Origin: Mycolicibacterium helvum
GTDB lineage: Bacteria > Actinomycetota > Actinomycetes > Mycobacteriales > Mycobacteriaceae
Reading direction: 5' to 3'
NCBI RefSeq assembly: GCF_010731895.1
Contig: NZ_AP022596.1
Coordinates: forward strand, 3,844,001-3,908,000
DNA: 64,000 nucleotides
Below, piece by piece: positions 18,106 through 29,013 of the stretch. A program made the translations under genes and the position numbers. The stretch's first letter is position 1. The number at the start of each line of letters is the position of its first letter. The notes beneath the pieces were generated by a model that saw only the letters and a list, made by a program, of their open reading frames with translations, searched no databases and was not told where the DNA came from.

Positions 18106-19494
18106 ATGTCGAGGCCCGCCGCCGCGGTCCGCAGTGTGATCAAGGCATATGACGTGCGTGGCCTGGTCGGCAAGGAGATCGACGAGGACTTCGTCACCGA
18201 CGTCGCTGCGGCGTTCGCCCGCCTCATCCGGGCCGAGGGTGGCGAGCGGGTGGCCATCGGCTACGACATGCGGGAAAGCTCGCCGGCTTTGGCCAAGGCC
18301 TTCGCCGAGGGGGTGACCGCGCAGGGCCTCGATGTCGTGCGCATCGGGCTGGCGTCCACCGATCAGCTGTATTTCGCTTCGGGATTTCTGAGCTGCGCCG
18401 GTGCGATGTTCACCGCCAGCCACAATCCCGCCGCCTATAACGGCATCAAGCTGTGTCGTGCCGGGGCCAAGCCCGTCGGCGAGGACACTGGTCTGGCGCT
18501 GATCCGCGACGAGGTGATCGCCGGCGTACCCGGCTACGACGGCAAGCGCGGTGAGGTCCGCGATCAGGACGTGCTGGCCGACTACGGCCAATTCCTGCGC
18601 TCGCTGGTCGACATGGCCGAGTTGCGGCCGCTGCGGGTTGCCGTCGACGCCGGTAACGGCATGGCCGGGCACACCACGCCCGCGGTCCTGGGAGCGATCT
18701 CGGCGCTGACGGTGGAGCCGCTGTACTTCGAGCTCGACGGGTCGTTCCCCAACCACGAAGCCAATCCGCTGGAGCCGTCCAATCTGGTTGATCTGCAGAA
18801 GTTCGTGGTCGAGACAGGCGCTGACATCGGGCTGGCGTTCGATGGGGATGCCGACCGCTGTTTCGTCGTCGACGAGCGGGGCGGTCCGGTCTCGCCCTCG
18901 GCGGTCACCGCACTGGTGGCGGGCCGCGAGCTCAGTCGAGAGATCGGTGCGACGGTGATCCACAACCTGATCACCTCGCGCGCGGTGCCCGAGCTGGTCA
19001 TCGAGCGAGGCGGCACACCCGTGCGTTCGCGGGTCGGGCACTCCTATATCAAGGCACTGATGGCCGATACCGGAGCGATCTTCGGTGGCGAGCATTCGGC
19101 GCACTACTACTTCCGCGACTTCTGGGGCGCCGACTCGGGCATGCTGGCCGCGCTGCACGTATTGGCCGCACTGGGCGAACAGGATCGCCCGCTGTCGGAA
19201 CTGATGGCCAACTATGAGCGCTACGAAGCCTCAGGTGAGCTCAACTTCCGGGTAGTGGATGCACCGGCCTGTGTCGAGTCGGTGCTGAAAGACTTTGGCA
19301 ATCAAGTTGTTTCGCTGGACCACCTGGACGGGGTGACGATCGATCTCGGCGAGGGCGCGTGGTTCAACCTGCGCACCTCCAACACCGAACCGCTGCTGCG
19401 TCTCAACGTCGAAGCCCGCAGCGCCGAGGAGGTCGCCGAGATCGTCCGCCGGGTTTCCGAGGATATCGCGGCGCAACCGGACGGGGCGACGTGA
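18106..19494 (+). CDS. manB: Phosphomannomutase/phosphoglucomutase
   Basis: Interconverts mannose-6-phosphate and mannose-1-phosphate, feeding ManC for GDP-mannose. The 462-residue alpha-D-phosphohexomutase has KAYDVRGLVG at the N-terminus, the phosphoserine loop FTASHNPAAYNG, the Mg loop AFDGDADRC, the sugar loop GGEHSAHYYF and the phosphate loop RTSNTEPLLRLN. Start ATG at 18106 after TCAGGAGAT. Stop overlaps the next start (GTGA). Confidence 0.93.
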   Translation: MSRPAAAVRSVIKAYDVRGLVGKEIDEDFVTDVAAAFARLIRAEGGERVAIGYDMRESSPALAKAFAEGVTAQGLDVVRIGLASTDQLYFASGFLSCAGAMFTASHNPAAYNGIKLCRAGAKPVGEDTGLALIRDEVIAGVPGYDGKRGEVRDQDVLADYGQFLRSLVDMAELRPLRVAVDAGNGMAGHTTPAVLGAISALTVEPLYFELDGSFPNHEANPLEPSNLVDLQKFVVETGADIGLAFDGDADRCFVVDERGGPVSPSAVTALVAGRELSREIGATVIHNLITSRAVPELVIERGGTPVRSRVGHSYIKALMADTGAIFGGEHSAHYYFRDFWGADSGMLAALHVLAALGEQDRPLSELMANYERYEASGELNFRVVDAPACVESVLKDFGNQVVSLDHLDGVTIDLGEGAWFNLRTSNTEPLLRLNVEARSAEEVAEIVRRVSEDIAAQPDGAT

Positions 19495-20567
19495 GCGCCG
19501 CGCACGCCACCCTCGATCTCGACGACACCGAGGGCTTGCTGGAGGCCGACCGCGACGGACTGCTGCGGGCCGCGGCGATGGCGGGTGCGCAGGTGCGTGC
19601 CACCGCGGCCGCCGTCGACGAGGGCGGGTTGGCGCAGGTGGCGGGCGGCGCTCGGCCGCGAACGGTGATCTGGGTGGGTGGCCGCGGCGCCGCCGAGAGT
19701 GCGGGCGCGATGCTGGCCGCCACGTTGAGCGGGGTTGCGGGCGAACCGATCGTGGTGGCTTCGGAATCTCCGCCCTGGATCGGACCGCTCGACGTTCTCG
19801 TGGTAGCCGGCGACGACGCCGGGGACCCGACATTGGTGACCGCGGCAGCGACGGCGGTGCGGCGTGGTGCGCGGGTGGTCGTCGCGGCGCCCTACGAGGG
19901 ACCACTGCGCGATGCCACCGCCGGCCGCGCCGCGGTGCTGGAACCGCGGTTGTGGGCGCCAGATGAATTCGGGTTGAGCCGCTACCTTGCCGCTGGGCTG
20001 GCCGTCTTGCAGGCCGTCGATCCGGCTCTGCAGACCGACCTTTCCGCCTTGGCCGACGAGCTCGACGCCGAGGCGTTGCGCAACAGTGCCGGCCGCGAAG
20101 TCGTCACCAACCCGGCAAAAGCTTTGGCCGAGCGGATGTCCGGCCGGCAGGTGGTGCTCGCCGGTGACAGTGTGGCCACGCTGGTGCTGGCCCGGCATGC
20201 CGCCGCGGTGCTGCTGCGACTGGCCGGTAAGGCAGTCGCCGCGGCTGGGTTGTCCGACGTTCTCGCTGCGTTACGTACTGGTGTGGCAACCCAATTCGGC
20301 GACCCGGTGGACGCGCTGTTCCACGACGATGAGCTGGACGGCCCGCTATCTCGGGGCCCGAGGGTACTGGCGCTGACCCTGGACGCCGAACGTCCGGTGG
20401 TCGCCGCGCGGGTGAGCGGATACGACGATATCGATTTGGTGGGGGTCGAAGACATCGGGGCAGCGGGGGCGGTTCCCGTCCCCAGTGGGCGAGCCGAGCA
20501 ACAGCTCGCGACGCTGGCCGTGCGATTGCAGATGGCTGCGGTTTATTTGAGATTGGTGGGGGGATAA
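19491..20567 (+). CDS. TobH/SIS-like conserved protein, Rv3256c-like
   Basis: 358 residues from GTG 19491, overlapping the manB stop. The N-terminal half has VIWVGGRGAAESAGAMLAA and the C-terminal half VVLAGDSVATLVLARHAAAV, two alpha/beta segments like SIS sugar-isomerase domains, but no catalytic residues can be pointed out. The gene sits between phosphomannomutase and mannose-6-phosphate isomerase and ends 7 bp before manA, so a role in mannose-phosphate handling is likely but not shown. Confidence 0.75.
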   Translation: MSAAHATLDLDDTEGLLEADRDGLLRAAAMAGAQVRATAAAVDEGGLAQVAGGARPRTVIWVGGRGAAESAGAMLAATLSGVAGEPIVVASESPPWIGPLDVLVVAGDDAGDPTLVTAAATAVRRGARVVVAAPYEGPLRDATAGRAAVLEPRLWAPDEFGLSRYLAAGLAVLQAVDPALQTDLSALADELDAEALRNSAGREVVTNPAKALAERMSGRQVVLAGDSVATLVLARHAAAVLLRLAGKAVAAAGLSDVLAALRTGVATQFGDPVDALFHDDELDGPLSRGPRVLALTLDAERPVVAARVSGYDDIDLVGVEDIGAAGAVPVPSGRAEQQLATLAVRLQMAAVYLRLVGG

Positions 20568-20574
20568 CTTCGGC

Positions 20575-21801
20575 GTGGAATTGCTACGAGGGGCGACGCG
20601 CACCTACGCGTGGGGTTCTCGGACGGCCATAGCGGAGTTCACCGGACGGCCGTCGCCGACCGCTCATCCCGAGGCTGAGCTGTGGTTCGGTGCTCATCCC
20701 GCAGATCCGGCATGGCTGGAGACCCCGGACGGGGAGCGGTCATTGCTGGACGCCGTGCAGTCGGATCCCGACGGTCAGCTGGGGCCGGCGGTGCGGGGCC
20801 GCTTCGGGGACGTGCTGCCGTTTCTGGTGAAGGTGCTGGCGGCCGAGGAGCCGCTGTCGCTGCAGGCCCACCCCAGCGCTGAACAGGCCGTCGAGGGTTA
20901 TGTGCGGGAAGATCGGCTGGGCGTGCCGCTCAAATCGCCGATCCGCAACTACCGCGACCGCAATCACAAGCCTGAGTTGCTGGTGGCCCTCAGCGAATTC
21001 GACGCCCTCGGCGGCTTTCGGCCGGCCGCTCGGTCGGTTGCGATGATGCGAGCTCTGGCGGTGTCGGACCTTGATCCGTTCATCGCGCTGCTGTCCGGCC
21101 AGTCCGAAGCCGACGGGCTGCGAGCGCTGTTCACCACCTGGATCACCGCACCGCAACCCGACCTGGATGTGCTGATCCCCGCCGTGCTCGACGGCGCGGT
21201 GGCTTATGTGCGCTCCGGTGATACGGAATTCGCCGCCGAGGCCAGGACCCTGCTGGAGCTGGGGGAGCGCTATCCCGGTGACGCCGGCGTGCTGGCCGCC
21301 ATGCTGCTCAACCGGATCACGCTGGCCCCGGGCGAGGCGATCTTCATGCCCGCAGGCAACCTGCACAGCTATATCCATGGTGTGGGCATGGAGATAATGG
21401 CCAACTCCGACAACGTGCTTCGTGGCGGTCTGACCCCCAAGCACGTGGACGTCCCTGAGCTGCTCCGGGTGCTGGACTTCACTCCCGCCGACGAGGAGAC
21501 GCTGCGCACGCCCACCCATCGGGACGGCATCGCACTGGTTTACGACGCCCCGGCGGTGGAGTTCGCCACGTGCGTCCTCACGCTCGACGGGGACGACCTG
21601 GGCCACGAGATCGACGCGCCGTCTCGTCATGACGGTCCACAGATCCTGGTCTGCACCGAGGGCTCGGTGGTGGTGCGCGCCAAATCCGACGTGGTGGTAT
21701 TGGACCGCGGGTCTGCGGCCTGGGTGGCCGCCGATGACGGCCCGATCCGGCTGGAGGCGGCTGCGCCCGCCAAGCTGTTTCGGGCTACGGTTGGCCTCTA
21801 G
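20575..21801 (+). CDS. manA: Mannose-6-phosphate isomerase, class I
   Basis: Zn-dependent conversion of fructose-6-phosphate and mannose-6-phosphate, the entry to mannose metabolism. Metal ligands are visible in LSLQAHPSAEQA (Gln and His), in NHKPELLVALSEFDAL (Glu) and in AGNLHSYIHG (His). 408 residues, normal for type I. Start GTG at 20575, 7 bp after the TobH-like gene; the isomerase, mutase and TobH-like genes form one operon. Confidence 0.93.
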   Translation: MELLRGATRTYAWGSRTAIAEFTGRPSPTAHPEAELWFGAHPADPAWLETPDGERSLLDAVQSDPDGQLGPAVRGRFGDVLPFLVKVLAAEEPLSLQAHPSAEQAVEGYVREDRLGVPLKSPIRNYRDRNHKPELLVALSEFDALGGFRPAARSVAMMRALAVSDLDPFIALLSGQSEADGLRALFTTWITAPQPDLDVLIPAVLDGAVAYVRSGDTEFAAEARTLLELGERYPGDAGVLAAMLLNRITLAPGEAIFMPAGNLHSYIHGVGMEIMANSDNVLRGGLTPKHVDVPELLRVLDFTPADEETLRTPTHRDGIALVYDAPAVEFATCVLTLDGDDLGHEIDAPSRHDGPQILVCTEGSVVVRAKSDVVVLDRGSAAWVAADDGPIRLEAAAPAKLFRATVGL

Positions 21802-21816
21802 CTAGGAGGGCAACAG

Positions 21817-22737
21817 ATGTCGACCGAGGGCAGCACCAAGGCGATCCTGGCCGCGCTGGCCGCCAACGCGGGTATTGCGGCCGCGAAGTTCGTCGGGTAC
21901 TTCATCACCGGCAGCTCGTCGATGCTGGCCGAAGCGGTGCACTCGGTGGCTGATACGTCCAATCAGGGATTGCTGCTGTTCGGTCAGCGCGAGGCCCGCA
22001 AGGAGCCTGACAGCCTGCACCAGTTCGGGTATGGCCGCAGCCGGTACTTCTATTCGTTCGTCGTCGCCCTGGTGTTGTTCAGCCTCGGCTCGATCTTCGC
22101 CCTGTACGAGGGCTATCACAAGATCAGTCACCCGGCGCCGCTCACCTCACCGCTCGTGGCGATCGTGATCCTGGTGGTGGCAATCGGTTTGGAGTCCTTC
22201 AGCTTTCGCACGGCGATGGTGGAATCGCGCCCGCTGAAGGGCAAGAGCAGCTGGTGGCAATTCATCCGCCGTTCGCGCAGTCCGGAGCTGCCGGTGGTGC
22301 TGCTCGAAGACACCGGCGCGCTGATCGGTCTGGTCTTTGCGCTCGCCGGCGTCGGCTTGACGGTTCTGACCGACAACCCGGTATGGGACGGCATCGGCAC
22401 GGCTCTGATCGGTGTGCTGCTGGGTGTGATCGCGGTGATCCTGATGGTCGAGATGCACAGCCTGCTGATCGGTGAGGGGGCCACGGCCGACGAATGCCGG
22501 GCCATTCGGGATGCACTGGAGCAGACCGCCAATATCGACCGGGTCATTCACCTGCGCACGCAGTACCTCGGCCCGGAGGAGATGCTCGTCGGAGCCAAGA
22601 TCGCGCTGGCCGCGCGGACTGATCTGGCCACGGTCGCTGCCACAATCGATGCGGCCGAGGCCGCCATACGCGCGGTGGTGCCCGCGGCGCAGGTCATCTA
22701 TCTGGAGCCCGATCTGGATCGCGCGCTGGCGCGGTAG
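21817..22737 (+). CDS. Cation diffusion facilitator (CDF) exporter
   Basis: 306 residues, ATG at 21817 with AGGAGGG a few bases upstream. Six transmembrane helices; helix 2 carries LAEAVHSVADTSNQ with the HxxxD metal pair of zinc/iron-type CDFs, and helix 5 starts LLEDTGALIGL with an acidic site. The cytoplasmic C-terminal domain (about 220-300) contains HLRTQYLGPEEMLVGAKI. Likely exports a divalent metal such as zinc, iron or manganese by proton antiport. It may be transcribed with manA, 15 bp upstream. Confidence 0.85.
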   Translation: MSTEGSTKAILAALAANAGIAAAKFVGYFITGSSSMLAEAVHSVADTSNQGLLLFGQREARKEPDSLHQFGYGRSRYFYSFVVALVLFSLGSIFALYEGYHKISHPAPLTSPLVAIVILVVAIGLESFSFRTAMVESRPLKGKSSWWQFIRRSRSPELPVVLLEDTGALIGLVFALAGVGLTVLTDNPVWDGIGTALIGVLLGVIAVILMVEMHSLLIGEGATADECRAIRDALEQTANIDRVIHLRTQYLGPEEMLVGAKIALAARTDLATVAATIDAAEAAIRAVVPAAQVIYLEPDLDRALAR

Positions 22738-22851
22738 CCCGCCGCCGACCCCGATGACGGTCGCGTGTTCGCGTTACGCAATTCCGCCGGGTTGTCCCTC
22801 GCCGACCACGTAGCCTGCTGCAACACCGGCTAACTGGGGTACTCGGGGGAG

Positions 22852-24339
22852 ATGCAGATGATCCAAAACTGGCGGACGAAGTCGGTGGAGCAATCGATCC
22901 TCGATACCGACGAGCCGGGCACCCGGCTCCGCAAGAATCTGACCTGGTGGGACCTGACGGTCTTCGGCGTCTCGGTCGTCGTCGGCGCCGGTATCTTCAC
23001 CGTGACCGCGTCGACCTTCGGCAACATCACCGGCCCGGCGATCTCGGTGTCGTTCATCATCGCCGCGGCGACCTGCGGTCTGGCCGCGCTGTGCTACGCC
23101 GAATTCGCCTCGACGCTGCCGGTGGCGGGCAGTGCCTACACGTTCTCCTATGCGACGTTCGGTGAGTTCATCGCGTGGATCATCGGCTGGGATCTGATCC
23201 TGGAGTTCGCGGTCGGGGCTGCCGTGGTGGCCAAGGGCTGGTCGAGTTACCTGGGCACCGTCTTCGGGTTCTCCGGCGGCATCACGGCCATCGGACCAGT
23301 CGACTTCGACTGGGGCGCGATGATCATCATCGCGGTGGTCGCCACGCTGCTGGTGCTGGGCACCAAGCTGTCGTCGAACTTCTCCGCGGTGATCACGGCC
23401 ATCAAGGTTGCGGTGGTGGCGTTCGTCGTCATCGTCGGGGCCTTCTACATCAGGGCGGCCAACTTCTCCCCGTTCATCCCGCCGTCGGAAACCGGCAAGG
23501 GCGGGGCAGGAACCGGCGTCAACCAGTCGGTGTTCTCCCTGCTGACCGGTGCGGACAGCAGCCACTACGGCTGGTATGGCGTGCTGGCTGGCGCGTCGAT
23601 CGTGTTCTTCGCGTTCATCGGCTTCGACGTGGTGGCCACGACGGCCGAGGAGACCAAGAACCCGCAGCGCGACGTCGCCAGGGGAATCCTCGCGTCGCTG
23701 GCCATCGTCACGGTGCTCTATGTGTCGGTGTCGATCGTGTTGTCGGGCATGGTCAGCTATGCCGATCTGCGCGACAAGGGCGGGGACGGCCACGCCAACC
23801 TCGCCACCGCGTTCGCGCTCAACGGTGTGGACTGGGCGGCCAAGGTGATCTCGGTCGGGGCGCTGGCCGGGCTGACGACCGTGGTCATGGTGCTGATACT
23901 GGGGCTGTCGCGGGTGTTGTTCGCCATGTCTCGGGACGGTCTGCTGCCGCGCGAGCTGGCCAAGACGGGAAGCCGCGGCACGCCGGTGCGGATCACCGTG
24001 CTGGTCGCTGTGCTGACGGCGGTGGCGGCCACTGTTTTTCCGATGTCCAAGCTCGAAGAGATGGTCAACGTCGGGACGCTGTTCGCGTTCATCCTGGTTT
24101 CTGCCGGTGTGATCGTGCTGCGCCGCACCCGCCCCGATCTGGACCGCGGGTTCCGGGTGCCTTTGGTTCCCCTGCTGCCCATCCTCTCGATCGTCGCTTG
24201 CGGCTGGCTGATGCTCAACCTGACGGCCCTGACCTGGATCAGGTTCGTCGTGTGGATGGTCATCGGGGTGGCGTTCTACCTGCTCTACAGCCGCCGGCAC
24301 TCGGTGCTCGCGCAGCGGGAGGCCGCGCACACTGCCTGA
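22852..24339 (+). CDS. APC-family amino acid permease, Rv3253c-like
   Basis: 495-residue transporter with about 12-14 membrane helices. The conserved APC start of helix 1 is GVSVVVGAGIFTVTAS, and FAFIGFDVVATTAEETKNPQ matches the cationic amino acid transporter (CAT) subgroup. Start ATG at 22852, with a second ATG at 22858 that sits equally well with the upstream GGGGGAG. It ends shortly before the alkane hydroxylase promoter. Substrate is probably a cationic amino acid, by family resemblance only. Confidence 0.85.
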   Translation: MQMIQNWRTKSVEQSILDTDEPGTRLRKNLTWWDLTVFGVSVVVGAGIFTVTASTFGNITGPAISVSFIIAAATCGLAALCYAEFASTLPVAGSAYTFSYATFGEFIAWIIGWDLILEFAVGAAVVAKGWSSYLGTVFGFSGGITAIGPVDFDWGAMIIIAVVATLLVLGTKLSSNFSAVITAIKVAVVAFVVIVGAFYIRAANFSPFIPPSETGKGGAGTGVNQSVFSLLTGADSSHYGWYGVLAGASIVFFAFIGFDVVATTAEETKNPQRDVARGILASLAIVTVLYVSVSIVLSGMVSYADLRDKGGDGHANLATAFALNGVDWAAKVISVGALAGLTTVVMVLILGLSRVLFAMSRDGLLPRELAKTGSRGTPVRITVLVAVLTAVAATVFPMSKLEEMVNVGTLFAFILVSAGVIVLRRTRPDLDRGFRVPLVPLLPILSIVACGWLMLNLTALTWIRFVVWMVIGVAFYLLYSRRHSVLAQREAAHTA

Positions 24340-24350
24340 TTTACAAATTA

Positions 24351-24391
24351 GTGTCTTTTGTCTAGACACCCGACAAATTCGCCTCTATAGT
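24351..24391 (+). promoter_or_regulatory. alkB promoter with overlapping palindromic operator
   Basis: TAGACA (24363-24368) and TATAGT (24386-24391) are 17 bases apart, a good housekeeping promoter. The -35 is inside two nested palindromes: TGTCTAGACA (24359-24368) and the wider GTGTCT (24351-24356) with AGACAC (24364-24369). A repressor bound here would block the -35. The TetR regulator at the end of the same operon is the obvious candidate. Confidence 0.6.
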
Positions 24392-24433
24392 CAAGCCATC
24401 AACGGTGATGGCACTCACATGGAGGTAACTGTC

Positions 24434-25672
24434 GTGACGTCTCAACTGGACGCCCCCGCCACCGGCGCGTCGTCGGCGCAATGGCGTGACAAGAAGCGCT
24501 ACCTGTGGCTGATGGGCCTGATCGCGCCGACCGCGCTGTTCGTGGTGCTGCCGGTCGTCTGGGGTCTCAACCAGCTCGGCTGGACTGCCGCCTCCCAGAT
24601 CTTCTTCTGGGTCGGCCCGGCCCTGATTTACGTGTTGTTGCCGGCGCTGGACCTGAAGTTCGGCCGTGACGGCCAGAACCCGCCCGACGAGCTGATGGAG
24701 TACCTGGAGAACGACAAGTACTACCGGTATTGCACGTACCTGTTCATCCCGTTCCAGTTCGCCAGCCTCATCTTCGGCGCCTACATGTTCACCGCGTCGA
24801 ACCTGAGCTGGCTTGGGTACGAGGGCAGCCTGAGCTGGTTCGCCAAGATCGGTCTGGCGCTGTCGGTGGGTGTGCTGGGTGGTACCGGCATCAACACCGC
24901 CCACGAGCTGGGGCACAAGAAGGACGCACTCGAGCGGTGGCTGTCGAAGATCACGCTGTCCCAGACCTTCTACGGCCACTTCTACATCGAGCACAACCGC
25001 GGTCACCACGTCCGTGTCGCCACGCCGGAGGATCCCGCGTCGTCACGATTTGGGGAGACCTTCTGGGAGTTCTTGCCGCGCAGCGTGTTCGGTAGTGCGC
25101 GGTCTGCGGTCACACTCGAGGCCGCGCGTATTCGTCGACTCGGCAAGAGTCCATGGGATCCGCGGACCTGGCTGGGCAACGACGTGTTGAACGCCTGGCT
25201 GATGTCGGTGGTGCTGTTCGGTGCGCTCATCGCGGTGTTCGGCCCGGCGGTGATCCCCTTCCTCGTCATTCAGGCGGTCTTCGGGTTCTCGATGCTGGAG
25301 TCGGTGAACTACCTCGAGCACTACGGGCTGCTGCGCCAGAAGAACGACAGCGGTCGCTATGAGCGGTGCGCGCCAAAGCACAGCTGGAACTCCGATCACC
25401 TGGTGACCAACCTGTTCCTGTACCACCTGCAGCGGCACAGCGACCACCACGCAAATCCGACCCGGCGTTACCAGACGCTGCGCAGTATGGCCGAAGCACC
25501 CGAATTGCCCAGCGGCTACGCGACATTGATCGGGGTGACCTACTTCCCGTGGGTGTGGCGAAAGATGATGGACCACCGGGTGCTCGAGCACTACAACGGT
25601 GACATCACCAAGGTGAATATCGATCCCCGCCGTCGGGCGAAGATCCTGGCCCGTTATGGAGCCGCCGCATGA
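24434..25672 (+). CDS. alkB: Alkane 1-monooxygenase
   Basis: Membrane non-haem di-iron hydroxylase that makes 1-alkanols from n-alkanes. GTG 24434 is the start because GGAGGTAA sits at 24421-24428. Six hydrophobic helices surround the histidine motifs [16 protein letters not shown] and [11 protein letters not shown], plus [11 protein letters not shown], the complete AlkB set. 412 residues. The stop overlaps rubA (ATGA), and the rubredoxins supply its electrons. Confidence 0.97.
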   Translation: MTSQLDAPATGASSAQWRDKKRYLWLMGLIAPTALFVVLPVVWGLNQLGWTAASQIFFWVGPALIYVLLPALDLKFGRDGQNPPDELMEYLENDKYYRYCTYLFIPFQFASLIFGAYMFTASNLSWLGYEGSLSWFAKIGLALSVGVLGGTGINTAHELGHKKDALERWLSKITLSQTFYGHFYIEHNRGHHVRVATPEDPASSRFGETFWEFLPRSVFGSARSAVTLEAARIRRLGKSPWDPRTWLGNDVLNAWLMSVVLFGALIAVFGPAVIPFLVIQAVFGFSMLESVNYLEHYGLLRQKNDSGRYERCAPKHSWNSDHLVTNLFLYHLQRHSDHHANPTRRYQTLRSMAEAPELPSGYATLIGVTYFPWVWRKMMDHRVLEHYNGDITKVNIDPRRRAKILARYGAAA

Positions 25673-25842
25673 GTTCCTACCGTTGTCCGGTCTGCGATTA
25701 CGTGTACGACGAGGCGAAAGGTGCTGCGCGGGAGGGATTTCCGCCTGGCACAGCCTGGAGTGCGGTTCCCGACGACTGGTGCTGCCCCGACTGCGGGGTG
25801 CGGGAGAAAGTGGACTTCGAAGAAATGGGAGTAAAGACGTGA
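25669..25842 (+). CDS. rubA: Rubredoxin A
   Basis: 57-residue rubredoxin with two CxxC(G/D)-type knuckles, [15 protein letters not shown] and [11 protein letters not shown], binding one iron. Carries electrons to AlkB. It overlaps alkB upstream (ATGA) and rubB downstream (GTGA). The first knuckle is CPVCDYVY and its spacing to the second is typical of AlkG-type alkane rubredoxins. Short enough to be missed by length-filtered gene finders. Confidence 0.93.
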   Translation: MSSYRCPVCDYVYDEAKGAAREGFPPGTAWSAVPDDWCCPDCGVREKVDFEEMGVKT

Positions 25843-26054
25843 GCAGCGGTGAACGCTTGCGCGAAGAGCAGACGGCCGCGTTCCGGCTGTTCATCTGCGT
25901 GCAGTGCGGATTCGAGTACGACGAGGCCAAAGGCTGGCCGGAAGACGGCATCGCGCCAGGCACCCGGTGGGACGACATCCCGGAGGACTGGAGCTGCCCG
26001 GACTGCGGCGCGGCGAAGTCAGACTTCGAGATGGTGGAGATTGCGAGGCCGTGA
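25839..26054 (+). CDS. rubB: Rubredoxin B
   Basis: 71-residue rubredoxin from GTG 25839. After a charged N-terminal extension of about 17 residues it has [20 protein letters not shown] and [18 protein letters not shown], the second iron knuckle and C-terminal signature. Two tandem rubredoxins are the normal arrangement in mycobacterial and rhodococcal alkB operons, where only one type is fully able to support hydroxylation. The stop overlaps the TetR gene start. Confidence 0.93.
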   Translation: MSSGERLREEQTAAFRLFICVQCGFEYDEAKGWPEDGIAPGTRWDDIPEDWSCPDCGAAKSDFEMVEIARP

Positions 26055-26683
26055 CCAGTACTCTCCCGCTTGTGAAGAGGTCTCGGGTTCCCTATCCCGA
26101 AGCCTCTCGCGCGCTGTTGCGGGAAACGGTCCTCGACGCGATGCGGGAAGAACTGCTGACCAAGGACTGGTCGGCGATCACCCTGACCGACGTTGCGCGC
26201 ACCGCCGGGATCAGCCGCCAGACCATCTACAACGAGTTCGGCTCCCGCCAGGGGCTGGCGCAGGGTTATGCACTGCGGCTGGCTGATCGCCTGGTGGATG
26301 CCATCGGTAACGCGATCTCCTCGAATGTCGGCGACGTCCTCGCCGCGTTCACCGAGGGATTCCGGGTGTTCTTCACCGAATCGGCCGCCGACCCGCTCGT
26401 CATTTCGTTGCTGTCTGGTGTCGCGAAGCCCGACTTGCTGCAGATGATCACCACCGACAGTGCGCCGATCATCACCCGCGCGTCGGTGCGGCTCACTGAC
26501 TCCTTCATGAACAGCTGGGTCAGTGCCAGCGAAGAGGACGCGGGTGTGCTTGCCCGGGCGATCGTGCGGCTGGCGTTGAGTTACATCTCGATGCCCCCCG
26601 AGGCCGACCACGATGTGGCCCTAGACCTGGCCCGATTGATGACGCCGTTCGCCGAACGCTACGGTGTTATCGATATTCCTTAG
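26051..26683 (+). CDS. TetR-family regulator of the alkane operon (AlkX-like)
   Basis: 210 residues from GTG 26051, overlapping the rubB stop. The N-terminal helix-turn-helix reads [20 protein letters not shown] followed by FGSRQGL, standard for TetR. The C-terminal domain is all-helical and would bind a ligand, likely a fatty acid or alkane-derived effector. Its place as last gene of alkB-rubA-rubB matches AlkX/Rv3249c regulators, which repress their own operon; the palindrome at 24351-24369 is the proposed target. Confidence 0.85.
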   Translation: MTSTLPLVKRSRVPYPEASRALLRETVLDAMREELLTKDWSAITLTDVARTAGISRQTIYNEFGSRQGLAQGYALRLADRLVDAIGNAISSNVGDVLAAFTEGFRVFFTESAADPLVISLLSGVAKPDLLQMITTDSAPIITRASVRLTDSFMNSWVSASEEDAGVLARAIVRLALSYISMPPEADHDVALDLARLMTPFAERYGVIDIP

Positions 26684-26789
26684 CTGTCAGAGCGCCTGAG
26701 CGCCTGTCCCGCGAGCCCGCAGGCTGAGGGTGTCGCCAGCGCGCGTGTGCGCGTATATCGGCAATTGAACGAACGAATAGGGGCTCTAC

Positions 26790-28250
<1,461 letters not shown>

Positions 28251-28262
28251 CCCGCTGCGATC

Positions 28263-28292
28263 GAGGGGCCGTCGGCATGCCGGCGGCCTCTC
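28263..28292 (+). terminator. Hairpin after ahcY
   Basis: The two ends of this stretch pair: GAGGGGCCG and the later CGGCCTCTC form the outer stem, and GGC/GCC pairs close to the loop around ATG. It lies between the ahcY stop and the tmk start. There is no U-tract, so it may weaken rather than end transcription into tmk. Confidence 0.45.
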
Positions 28293-28310
28293 GGCCGTTA
28301 GGCTGCCCGC

Positions 28311-28940
28311 GTGCTCATCGTCATCGAGGGACTGGACGGGGCAGGCAAGCGCACGCTGACCGTCGGTCTGCAGCGCGCCTTTGAGGCGGACGGCAAATCG
28401 GTCACCACGCTGGCGTTCCCGCGCTACGGGCAGTCCATCCACGCTGATCTGGCCAGCGAGGCGCTGCACGGACAGCACGGCGACCTGGCCTCCTCGGTGT
28501 ACGCGATGGCGACGCTGTTCGCCCTCGATCGGGCCGGGGCGGTCGATGAGATCGCTGCGCTTCGCCGCGAGCATGATGTGGTCATCCTGGATCGCTATGT
28601 CGCGTCCAACGCCGCCTACAGCGCAGCCCGCTTGCATCAGGACGCCTCCGGTGAGGCGGTGTCGTGGGTCGGCGAACTCGAATACGGCCGGTTCGGGCTG
28701 CCGAGGCCCGATCGCCAGATCCTGCTCGACGCGTCGGTGGAACTGGCCGCCGCGCGCGCCAAGCAGCGCGCCGAACAGGAGGCCGATCGCGCTCGCGACG
28801 CCTACGAGCGCGACGACGGACTGCAGCGGCGAACCGGCGCGGTCTATGCCGAACTGGGTGCTGCTCATTGGGGCGGTCCGTGGTCGATCGTCGCCCCGGA
28901 CGTCGATCCGGTTGCCCTGGCGGGGTCATTCGCGTCCTAG
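28311..28940 (+). CDS. tmk: Thymidylate kinase
   Basis: Phosphorylates dTMP to dTDP. 209 residues from GTG 28311. P-loop IVIEGLDGAGKRTLT, the DR(Y/H/A) segment ILDRYVASNAAYSAAR that includes the mycobacterial Tyr and Asn residues, and a helical lid rich in Arg/Ala (AAARAKQRAEQEADRARDAY). Located in the ahcY-tmk-mtrA order conserved in mycobacteria. Confidence 0.93.
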   Translation: MLIVIEGLDGAGKRTLTVGLQRAFEADGKSVTTLAFPRYGQSIHADLASEALHGQHGDLASSVYAMATLFALDRAGAVDEIAALRREHDVVILDRYVASNAAYSAARLHQDASGEAVSWVGELEYGRFGLPRPDRQILLDASVELAAARAKQRAEQEADRARDAYERDDGLQRRTGAVYAELGAAHWGGPWSIVAPDVDPVALAGSFAS

Positions 28941-29013
28941 GGGCTTCTCATGCAGCGGAAATGTCGCAACTCGCCCGTGTGGTAGCGGGGGTTTGTCCCA
29001 ATTCGGTGACACC

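Noticed and set aside
26684..26789. Possible SAH riboswitch before ahcY
   Set aside because: The gap is only 106 bp and I do not see the conserved core or pairing of known SAH riboswitches.
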